A stretch of DNA of 64,000 bases. It comes from Peronospora farinosa (Eukaryota; Oomycota; Peronosporomycetes; Peronosporales; Peronosporaceae). Where the stretch lies: positions 434,001 to 498,000 of the forward strand of contig CANTFK010000020.1 in NCBI GenBank assembly GCA_947646735.1, read 5' to 3'. The first letter of the stretch is position 1. Each line of letters opens with the position of its first letter. Under the pieces are notes generated by a model, which saw only the letters and a program-made list of their open reading frames with translations, ran no database searches and had not been told where the DNA came from. Positions 10,691 to 20,300 of this stretch are shown here, piece by piece. Position numbers and translations under genes: made by a program.

Positions 10691-11089
10691 TCATCGCATT
10701 GCTTTAAATAGATTCTGTTTCTTCTTCGTGTCCTTGGGCACCGTTGGCAGTTTGGGAGACTTGTTTCGGGGTCCATTGTTTTTTTTAGCTTTCGCTGTCA
10801 AACTTGGGACCCCTGGACCATAATATTTATTATGGCCCATGTTGTCTTCTTCAACGAAGACATAAGGGGGAGGATTTTGTGGTTTTTCTTCATATTCCAC
10901 CTTGACCTCAATAGCAGAGCTCCTCCCCGGGCTATGCAGGTCCTCCGATCCTTCTTCCTTCTTAATCACTGGCGATCCGGTTTCCAGTGTCTTGGTCGTC
11001 CCTTGGTCCATCTTGACCGTTGTCTTTTCTTCTTCGTGGGACTCACGGTGAAATCCCGCGTCTCCCGAAGATCCGGGCACGCGCACCAT
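10691..11089 (-). CDS. Residual gag N-terminus of the deleted element
   Basis: A 132-residue frame. The first possible ATG (11089-11087) overlaps the primer binding site; a later one is MDQGT at 11011. The beginning, MV.V.GSS.D.G..RES, is shared at protein level with the minus-strand gag of the element at 16522-33882. After PPYVFVEEDNMGHNKYYG the frame reaches residues close to the pol stop, so the deletion joined the gag start to the pol end. Acidic and Lys-rich; no zinc knuckle remains. Confidence 0.55.
   Translation of the reverse strand: MVRVPGSSGDAGFHRESHEEEKTTVKMDQGTTKTLETGSPVIKKEEGSEDLHSPGRSSAIEVKVEYEEKPQNPPPYVFVEEDNMGHNKYYGPGVPSLTAKAKKNNGPRNKSPKLPTVPKDTKKKQNLFKAMR
11072..11088 (-). 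other. Primer binding site of the deleted element
   Basis: On the minus strand TGGTGCGCGTGCCCGGAT begins one base after the LTR end. Its complement has the geometry of a tRNA 3' end: CCA, one discriminator base, seven acceptor bases and five T-stem bases. The tRNA cannot be named from here. Confidence 0.6.
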
Positions 11090-11865
11090 TGTGGTGGAGT
11101 GGATTCTCAAACAACGTGAGAGAACCACAAACACACACAGCGCCGGACTGCCGACTTACGGAGGGGGTACCCCGATACCGTGTCGTGTTGGCCTTGGGTC
11201 TCACCTTGTGTACCCGTCGGCTTGGCTGGTCTTGCTCCTCGGTTGACGTAGAAGACTTAAGACTTGGTCTTTGTATAAGACTTGGACTTGGTGGTCCCCG
11301 AGTGGATATACTTCACTTGGGACCGGGTTTCTTGGGCTCAATCGACTTGGTCGAGAGCGATGCACCTGGTACTATGTACCCCTTTGGTGGCTGACTGTTT
11401 CTTGGTCTTTGGACCCCTTTGTGTTCTTCCCCGTAGGGAAACCGCTTCCTGTAGCGGGTCGTAGAATGGGAGACAAAAACTCCCCCAAGGGGAAAAAAAA
11501 CCCCCCCCCAAAAAAAAAAAAAAAAGAGTGTTGACACTTACTTGACACCTCAGGCCAACTATCCTGAGGTTCAACTTGCGTTGCTTGAGTCGTCACACCT
11601 CCCTGGACGTCGGGGGGCCAAAGGGTATCCCGCCCGGAAGAGGTGTAGCGACGGAGAAGCTTAGGAGGGGCGCTTAAAGCTGCCACGTGTAATGCAAATT
11701 CGAGTGTGTTTATTTACCTTATACTTTGTATGCTTTTTCTTGCCTAACCCTAACCCTTTGATCTGGATAGTGCCACGTGTCAACTTGTGGAAGAACAACT
11801 GGCTCTTTTAGGACATGGGACTTGTACCGGCTCTGCACTTTAAGGAAGCCTTGTGCCTTCTATTC

Positions 11866-12358
11866 CCTGGGGTCCACCGGTCACCTGGGTCCACCTGTCG
11901 CCTGGGGTCCACCTGTCACCTGGGGTCCACCTGTCACCTGGGGTCCACTGGACACCTGGGGTCCACTGGACACCTGGGGTCCACCGGTCACCTGGGTCAA
12001 CCTGTCGCCGGGGGTCCACCTGTTACCGGGGGTCCACCTGTCACGGGGGGTCCACCTGTCACCTGGGGTCCACTGGCCACCTGGGTCCACCGTTCACCTG
12101 GGTCAATCTGTCACCTGGGTCAACCTGTCACTGGGGGGGTCAATCTGTTACCTGGGGTCCACCGGTCACCTGGGTCCAACAGTCACCTGGGTCCACCTAT
12201 CGCCTGGGGTCCACCTGTCACATGGGACCCACCAGTCGCCTGGGGTCCACTGGTCACCTGGGTCCACCGGTCACCTGGGTCATCCTGTCACCTGGGGTCC
12301 ACCGGTCACCTGGGTCCACCTGTTGTCTGGGACCCACCTGTTACCTGGGGTCCACCTA
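11866..12358 (-). repeat. Minisatellite in second long LTR
   Basis: Same GGTCCACC.GTCACCTGG unit as 8466-9018, with fewer copies at the 11880-11945 end. Confidence 0.9.
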
Positions 12359-12909
12359 AGCTGCCCTAGCAGCACTAGTCCTTTGGTCTGTAGTGTAGGA
12401 CATCCTAGTACCTTCTCCGAACTCGGGACCTTGGACCAGTTCGGGGCCCTGGTCACTCCCTGTCACTCATTCAAGAGAGTGACCGAGATCTTTCACGCCA
12501 GTTATTATAATAACTTCGAAGGCCCCCCCACATCTCTGGCGCTTCTCCACAGCTGGGCCCCGGTACCCCGGTACCCCTGGGCCCCGTTACCCTGGTACCC
12601 TGGTACCCCGGTACCCCTGGGCCCCGTTACCCTGGTACCCCGGGCCTCTGGGCCTCGGTATCCTGGGCCCTGTACCCTGTGCCCTGGGCCTCGGTACCCC
12701 GGTACCCTGCACCCTGTACCCAGGTCCCTGATACCCTGGTCTCTTGTACCGTGGGCCCTTGGACCTTGGAGCCTGTACTGTCTCTGCACGTAGAAATACC
12801 TTGTACCTTCTTTGAACTTAGGACCTTGGACCACCTCGGGGCACTGGACCCTTCGAATCCTGGTGTGCGCCCGGTAGGGTAACCTTGTACCTTTGACCCT
12901 GGACGTTCG

Positions 12910-13610
12910 ATATCCCTGTCTCCGATAGCTGGTACCCCTGTCCCTGGTGCCCTGTCCCTGGTGATTGGAAACCTTGTCCCTGGTAACTGAAAACCCTGTC
13001 CCTGGTGACTAGTACCCCGGTCCCTGGTAACTGGTATCCCTGTCCCCGGTAACTGAAAACCCTGTCCCTGGTGACTAGGAACCCGCGTCCCTGGTGACTG
13101 GTACCCCTGTCCCTGGTGACCCTCGGTTAAACCTTGGAACCTTGCGAGGCCTGGGTTCTTGTACCCTGGTACCCTAGTCTCTTGTACCGTGGGCCCTTGG
13201 ACCTTGGAGCCTGTACTGTCTCTGCACGTAGAAATACCTTGTACCTTCTTTGAACTTAGGACCCTGGACCACCTCGGGGCACTGGCCCTTTCGGGTCCTA
13301 GTGTGCGCACGGTAGGGTAACCTTGTACCTTTGACTCTGGACGTTCGATACCCCTGTCCCCGGTAACTGGTACCCCTGTCCCCGGTGACTGGTACCCCTG
13401 TCCCCGGTGACTGGTACCCCTGTCCCCGGTAACTGGTACTCTGTCCCTGGTGCCCTGTCCCTGGTGACTGATACCCTTGTCTCCGGTTGCTAGAAACCCT
13501 GTCCCCGGTGACTGGTATCCCTGTCCCCGGTAACTGAAAACCCTGTCCCTGGTGACTAGTACTCCGGTCCCTGGTGACTGGAAACCCTGTCCCTGGTGAC
13601 CCTCGATTGA
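12910..13610 (-). repeat. Minisatellite blocks in second long LTR
   Basis: Two blocks of CCCTGTCCCYGGTRACTGG units separated by the duplicated segment, as in 9550-10245; one block has an additional GGTGACTGGTACCCCTGTCC unit. Confidence 0.85.
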
Positions 13611-13721
13611 ACCTTGGGACCTTGCGAGGCCTGGTCCCTTGTACCCTGGGGCCCCTGTACCCTGGTACCCTGGGGCCTTGGTACCCTGGGCCCCGATTCT
13701 CCTGGAACTTCACCACACAAG

Positions 13722-13936
13722 CTTGAATATATTTAAGCTTGCAGGTGAAGTCTGTCTGAAGCATCACCATGACGCCCAGTCCCAACTGGCGTCATCCCCG
13801 TTGAATGTGATTTCATCCATGGATATCACATTAATGTGCCGCACCCAAGTGGTAGGTCTAAGGTACCATGTGCACTTTAAGACCTGCTTGTTGAGTGTTC
13901 GACACTTAACGAACCGTGTAACTTTTATCCCGTTAC
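13722..13936. mobile_element. Right half of the split hairpin-rich LTR, ending CCCGTTACA
   Basis: Continues 7402-7735 after removal of the inserted element. It contains consecutive inverted repeats: GCAAGCTT/AAGCTTGC (across the insertion point), ATGACGCC/GGCGTCAT, AATGTGAT/ATCACATT around the palindrome ATCCATGGAT, and AGGTCT/AGACCT. The CCCGTTACA end is shared with the LTRs at 22982, 34600 and 60215. Confidence 0.7.
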
Positions 13937-14194
13937 AGATTGCTAGTTTACATTAATGCTAATGGCTCTACATTTTCGGCGTGCTGCGTCGTTTCATACC
14001 AACCACTTCCTTGGTATACACCTTGAACCCTTTCGTCTTGTCGTGCTTCTCAACAATTTTTCTTATTCGGCGTATGGTTTCCATGATTTCTTTTACAGAT
14101 CGCGATACGCCGTGCACGGACTTTCGAGCCCACTATATCAACAATACCGGGATTCTTACTGTAGACGGGCACTTCTACGAAGTTGCCTCGTACT
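13937..14194 (+). other. Short interior between two related LTRs
   Basis: 258 bp between the two hairpin-rich LTR copies. A frame ending at 14199 reads like a worn element tail (TVDGHFYEVASYY before its stop), but I cannot assign it to a domain. It probably marks a gypsy element whose interior was deleted. Confidence 0.35.
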
Positions 14195-14759
14195 ACTAGC
14201 ACACACCTTGTGCGCAAGCGAGGAAGCGGTTAGACCGTCTTACCTTCGCGTGCGAGGGTGATTATGCGGTTGGTCGACTGCTTAAGCTGTCGTACCACCA
14301 GTTGCCTCTCGCTTAAGCAAGAGTGCAACGAGCTTCTAAAACAAGAAGTCACCGGCGTCACGCAGAAGCTTTTAAAGCTTCTCGTGCGCGGTGCTTTATA
14401 TTTAGCAAATTCAAGACTGAGCTATATATAATAAATTATAATTAAATATAAACTTAACTACTGATTGGCTATATATGTATATAGATCGGATACGCGACTC
14501 TTTAGAAGCGTATCCTGTCGCATGAACTTAAATCTAGATTTAAGATCGCAACTGACGTCCTTCTGAGACGTCGTGATGCCTAACTTCAACTAGCGTCATC
14601 CCTTCCCATGTGAATCCATAAATGGATACCACATTCACGAGGGTGGATCACGTTTGTGTATCGCACCCAAGTGACAGGTCAAAAGTAATCATGGATACTT
14701 TTAGACCAAACATTAAGTATATTACTTAATGTTTACGTGTCACCAGATACCCTGTTAGA
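14195..14759. mobile_element. Second copy of the hairpin-rich LTR
   Basis: Parallel to 7402-7735 plus 13722-13936. Inverted repeats include CTTAAATCTAGATTTAAG (perfect palindrome), GGATACGC/GCGTATCC, AAAAGTA/TACTTTT inside GGTC/GACC, AACATTAAGTA/TACTTAATGTT and AGAAGCTT/AAGCTTCT. The end CCTGTTAGA is a worn form of CCCGTTACA. Confidence 0.65.
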
Positions 14760-14789
14760 CTTACCACTTAAAATTTTGATCAGTGACGC

Positions 14790-16330
14790 TTGCTTCATAT
14801 TCACGCAGGTTGGGCTTCGGTTTAACATGTATGTAGCCTACCACATCGCGTCGCCACAGAGGGAAAATGCCAACCGCTGGCAGAAATCATGCACCGTGCC
14901 ACATTGAGCACTGCCCTGCGCATTCGTTCTGCCTTTCCATTGGATGCTTAATTGACAGCTTCGATCATGTGTGTGGTCACTCCAATCGACTTATAAAGCA
15001 TGTCGACGTTTCGGTATTCACTACCGCCTCCGTTCTTAAGATAGCACCTTAAAATTGCTAAAAGAAAGCAAGAAAGCGCTCAAACAATTCTGCAGTCAGT
15101 TCCTTCTTATGCATAATAAAAACACTACAGTAATTGTTAAAAGCGTCACCAACAAAGTTAAAGATATGCCTGTTTTCACATCTGTCCTTCGGAGTCATAG
15201 GACCTTTCAGGTCGCTCTAGATGATGCCGTCGACTCGATCAATTGAGGAGTGCATGCTTCTTAGGACTTTGAATTCTTCGACTGTTCTCCATGAGCACAG
15301 GTGATGCAGCATTGCCGCTTCCTATTGGTCGGCTTATTACCCAAGCCTTCACCGTCCGTCATCTTCTCATACATGAGATGCCCTAGGCACTTGTGCAATT
15401 TCAAAAGCATGCACTTCCCCGATACACCAATTTCGCTTTTTAGTATCTGCAGCGAGTAAGGACGTATACACCACCTCGTTCCTTTTCAGTGTAGCCTCTT
15501 TACTCCGTGCAAACCCAATCAATATGCTGTTCTCCTTTTCAGCCTCGAATACTCGTGATCCATCACTAGTATACTTCAAATAGCGGCGTCCGCCTTCGTA
15601 GCTCAGTGCAACCTCCTTCTCTTCAAGTTTACAGTACAAAAGTAAATTATGCGAGAGTCTCTTTGGATAATAGACGCTGATCGTTGTAACTCCATCCACA
15701 GTGGTTTGCAACGTGACTTGACCCACCTTCGTAACTTCAATAGCTCGTCCATCAGAAAGGTTACATTCGTCCATGCAGTCGGCCACATCGGCAAGCATTC
15801 TTTCGTATATGCTAGGATGCCAACTCGCGCTACTATCGAGGATCCAGGTCTGCTCCCGACCACCAAGATCCGAACCAATACTAAAAGCAAATGCCGCCTG
15901 TGTCTCCATTGGTTTGTTCTTGCACTCTATCTTGGTATGACCGAGATATATACATCCCCAGCATCATCGTCCATCTCCAGGCGCCAGTACTTCCGCCATA
16001 ACATTAGCATCGCGTGCATTATTCCGTCCATCAGGAGGTTGTCTCCCTCTACTCACCACATGTGCACTGACGAAGTACATCATCTCCCACGCCTGCTTGA
16101 GAAATTTAGTGCGGCGACAATCAAGCCGCATTTGCATGGCTCATATCACATCTGGCGTAGCATATTTGTAACTGTACTGAAGCAAAAGCGGATTTGTACA
16201 GCTCGCCGAGCTTGCCACGGCGACCATGTACTGATACTGTTCCGTCCAGGACCGATCGCTCTGCTAATGAACCCGCATCGATCGTGTAGCTTGCTTCCTA
16301 GTTGTCTCTTTCTATAACAAATCTTACATC
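14790..16330 (-). pseudogene. Ty1/copia gag-protease-integrase remnant
   Basis: Read on the minus strand. A CCHC zinc knuckle (CX2CX4HX4C, CWGCIYLGHTKIEC) lies near 15926-15968, just upstream of an intact 180-codon frame (15909-15367). That frame has the protease motif WILDSSASWH, where copia usually has DSGAS. Downstream (15300-14800), fragments in shifting frames read like copia integrase, including DLKGPMTP and SNGKAERM. Gag traces upstream of 15910 carry stops. No RT part is present before the hairpin-rich LTR begins, so the element is truncated as well as frameshifted. Confidence 0.75.
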
Positions 16331-16521
16331 TTGCTCATCAGATGCTCAACCGTAGCACTGTCGACACCCAGGCTTCTTTCGTCTTGTCGAGATGTTCTCT
16401 TGCAATATTTTTTTTGAAACACCCAGTAAGGGCTCGCATCTTGTATTATCTGGCCGTCCGCCGCCGCTGAGGCGTTAGTCAGCGCCGAATCATCGAAAAC
16501 ATAAAGTTGCCAAATCGGCTC

Positions 16522-17340
16522 TGTGGTGTCTTATAGGGGGGGGGTACCCCGATGTCGCGTATGGGCCTTCTCTCATCTTGTGTACCCGTCGTCTGGCGGG
16601 TTGCAATCTTCGGAAGACGCGGTGAGGATGTCGAGTCTGCCACGAAAGAGGTAGACCTGGGGGCCTCGAGTGGATATGCTTCTCTCAGTGAGCTGGTAGG
16701 TGGCCACTCGATCGACCTAGTCGAGAGTGGGCTTAGCATCAAATTATTCAGGGAGATTGTCTTTCCTGGCCTTTTTCTTGTTAGTCTAAGAGGTGTTGTT
16801 CTACTGGCCTTTGCTTTGCTTTGGACCGTGAGGTGAGGGAGACCGCTTTCGATAGAGGGTCTTTGGGGGGGGCTACTCGAACAAACACACAGGCCAAATA
16901 CGTCCTGAAATTCTATTCGCACTTGAACTTAGCCCCACGACTGTCTTTAACGGGGGGGGGCCAAACTGTATTCCTTTCCGGAACAGGTGGGTAGCTTAGA
17001 GCAAGCTCATTGAGAACGACAAAGTCGTGCCACGTAGATCGCAAAATGAGTACTAATAAATATAGTCCTATCCTTTAAATTCCTTCACTCTATCCTTGCC
17101 TTATGCCCTGATTACTTGTGTTGACTGGTTCTGATTCCTTGTGCTGAACGGTAGGAGTGGCTAAACTTCGAGGGACCCAGGTCTACCAGTGAGGGACAAA
17201 GGTCTACCGATGTGGGACCGAGCCTAGCAGTGAGTTAACGAGTCGTTCGCTGAGTTAACGAGTCGTTCGCTGAGTTAACTGGTGTCTCTTAGTGATAGAC
17301 TTTAGCTTATTTTTCAATAGTACCGGTACACGTCGCTAGT
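16522..17340 (-). repeat. Degenerate 3' LTR of the large minus-strand gypsy element (family B)
   Basis: From about 16540 to 17130 this is nearly identical to 32640-33230 in the other LTR. It starts TGTGGTGTC, missing about 60 bp of the TGTGGCGGAGTAA start seen at 32575. It contains a short array of GGGACC.AGGTCTACC.ATGAG units at 17168-17290. The right border next to pol is worn and approximate. Confidence 0.75.
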
Positions 17341-17355
17341 ACTCATGACTTTGCA

Positions 17356-20300
17356 TCATTTTGAAACGGTTATGGCTCGTCTTTTTACGTTAAAATTGTA
17401 GAGTAAGGCTCCGCAATTTAAATCCACTTCGTCCGCCCACGAAGGGCCAACATGTTCCTTCCAACGCACGAGTAGTTCTCGTTGCTGCCGCCTTCTTACC
17501 TTTGCGACTTTCCATACTTCTTCGACCTCATACTCGCTTTCCTCCAGTTCTCGCACCCAGCTATCTTTTGGTAATAACCATTCGTCGAAATCGAACCGGT
17601 CCGCTCTGTCTATATCTAGCTCGCTGCTAGATCGATCGTGGAACTCTTTGACAGGCTTGGCGTGGAGATGTGCACGATTGGTAATTGTCTGTATTTCATG
17701 CCTCGTAGTTCCAAATGTGCCGCATAATATCTGACTAATTCCAGAACTCGGAATTGTCCGTGCCAGAGGTTGACCAATTTCTTTGCGTACTCCTCCTTCA
17801 CTCGGTCTAGGTATAGCCAAAAATGGGTACTGGCTGAAACTAGTGGTAGACTATCCCTTCATTATGCGCTTGCACCCGAGCCTGACTAGCCGCTCGTAGG
17901 TTCTCGTTGAATTGGTCCCTTGCTCGCTGATAATGGCTTTAAATTTGATATCGCCATCTCCGAGGTCCTGCTTCTCGACGTCTAGTGTTCACCACTGATA
18001 ACATGGTTTCAAGGGTAGACCTAGCAATCCAACCATGAACCAAACTAAACGGTGTTTCTTCCGTACTCGGTTTTGTGCCGTGTTTAGCGCGAACGTCAAA
18101 CGTTCCGCATGCTTATCCCAGTCTCTGCCCCACGTCGGACAAATACATCTTGATGGACCTCGTCAGAGTCTGGACCACCCTCTCCGCAGTACCGTTCGCT
18201 TGAGATCGGTAGGCCATAGTCGCTCTCTGAAGTTGGACCACCATGCGACTAAACGCTCGGAAGAAGTCCGGCATAATCCTGGCTCCCGATCGTGACGGAT
18301 CGCCACACTGGCTTCAAAACGGAAAAAAACATCTTTTATACCCCTCGGCTACTGTCTGGGCCGTTCGTTTAGCACTAGCTTTGGCTATCACATAGCTGGT
18401 AAACAGATCGACCCGATCAGCAGCACCGTATTTTCCTTTATACGACTTGGGACGAAATAATAGATGGTCCATCGCGATGATTTGGAAAGGGGAACGTCGC
18501 TTCAACATTCCTTGGAGTCTTTCCTTGTAAGGTAGGCCTACCTTTCTTAGTCTCACAATCCATAAAAATTCCCACGTATCTCTGGACACTCTGAAACAGA
18601 TCTCTCCAATGACAGTATCGCAAGATTCGATGGTAGGTATGTCCTATCCCATTATGGCCACCCTCCAGACTTGTGTGGTAGTGATGCAGGATGTCGGCCT
18701 GTAGACTCTTGGGTGCCACCAATGCATTCACCACCATGTCTTCTTCCTCGATTCGCTGGCCGAGACGATAGGCTAGTAATCATTCTTCGCTTATCGCCGT
18801 CACCGGACATTTTACTGCAAGTAAGAGCCAATTCCATAGACAGATCACCCCAGTCTCCCTTCAAATATGCCTTTAACTCTCGTGCCTAGCTATCTTCTTC
18901 TTGCGCCTCTCGAATTAGGTCCAACCGGAAAAATTATGTCACGTCTTCTTGCATAACTTCTCCATATATTTCTGACCGGGGACCGTGACCTCGTCACCGC
19001 GGATATCTTAACAAACGGACTCCGTTTTTTAGGGACTAGCACCTCTGGAAACCGATTGATCGCTTCTAGGTCTGGCCACTCTCATTATGGTATCGACTTG
19101 ATTCATTTTTGCTGGTGTAAAGCACCGCTGGCCAACTAGTACGCGCTCTAATTTCAGTCTCGTTTCACATGTAAGACTACATGAGAGGGTCACGACTGGA
19201 GCTTGCTCAACGCATTTGCCCGTAACGAGGATATTAATGAAGCCTTACACTAGATACCTCCAAGCATCTGTCTTACAACCAAATTGGAATAATTATCGCT
19301 GATCAGCCTTTGTCGATACAAGAAATTTAACAAGTAGAAATCTAATAACAAAACTTGTTACTCGACCTCATTCACTGTAGATTTATCAAGGTACTTCGAT
19401 ACAGCTTCGACTAAAGTCCATGCAGGAAGTCTCCATACAAAAGCGCTGAAGACGCCTCCCCCTTGCTTCACACGGGCCGACCCATCTAAACTCATCACAT
19501 ACAGTTCTTCTTCAGATTCCACTGTGGGCGTAGGTAGGTCGATCGTTTGTCTGGCTTGCTTCTTAGGAGCAATTGACGACAAAATTGAGTCCACGAATTC
19601 TCGAAGCGTTATACTGACTGCCAACGCTCCCAGTACTTGACCTTCGCTTTTCTTGCACTTCACAATCTCCAACGTTCACTGGGACAAAAGAGTGGCCCAA
19701 TTTCCCAAGCGACCTTGCAACAGATCTAACTAGCCAAGCTTTATGTAGAATGTATCGACAGGACCTTGAGGGGTCTGGTGACCAACATCGTGAAACAGGT
19801 CTCCAAAATTGGTAACAACGCCAAAACTTCTTTTCCACTGTACTATAGTTCACTCGTTGCCTTAAGGGTCCGACTCGTGAACATAACCGGCATAAGCAGG
19901 CCGTCATAATTCTGCACCAATGACGCCTAGATGGCCCATTCACTTGCGTAGACAATAATAACTGCCTCTCTAGCCGGGTCGAAATGTCGTAGAATGGACG
20001 CTGTAGCAATCTTGTTCTTGAGCATGGCAAACGCTACTTGTACCTTCGACCATTTTTCTTCGTTTTCCTCCTTGGTCGTCACTTTATCGTTAGCCTTCAA
20101 TTTGCACCTCCAAGCGTAAAAATCCACCTCTCTCAATTCATAGAAGATCGACGCGTATACGACATAATCCTCGATCTATCTACTGTATTGATCAGGCTTT
20201 TAAGAAACGATTGCATAGCCTTCAGCGTTGTCGATAAAGGTAGGTCGACCAAAGACTGAAGATCTTTTGGGTGGGCCTCTAGTCCCCCTTTGGAAACTCG

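Larger units (their letters stand above)
7736..13717 (-). mobile_element. Internally deleted (non-autonomous) family-A gypsy element, LTRs plus 739-bp interior
   Basis: Two LTRs of 2615 and 2628 bp, both TGTGGTGGAGTGG...CTTCACCACA on the + strand, bracket 739 bp of interior. The flanks carry a 4-bp target duplication, CAAG, at 7732-7735 and 13718-13721. Read on the minus strand, the interior begins with a primer-binding-site-like TGGTGCGCGTGCCCGGAT one base after the LTR and ends with the same polypurine tract as the first element. Only a gag start and the sequence around the pol stop remain, so it must have used proteins from a full element to move. Confidence 0.9.
11090..13717 (-). repeat. 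Long LTR (5' copy in element sense), family A
   Basis: 2628 bp, nearly the same as 7736-10350. Differences are a shorter first array (11866-12358) and an extra low-complexity A/C run at 11466-11525. It ends at CACCACA, followed by the target duplication CAAG. Confidence 0.9.

Noticed and set aside
16479..16922. 147-codon minus-strand ORF, also at 32379-33029
   Set aside because: It lies in an LTR and is conserved only because the LTR is duplicated.
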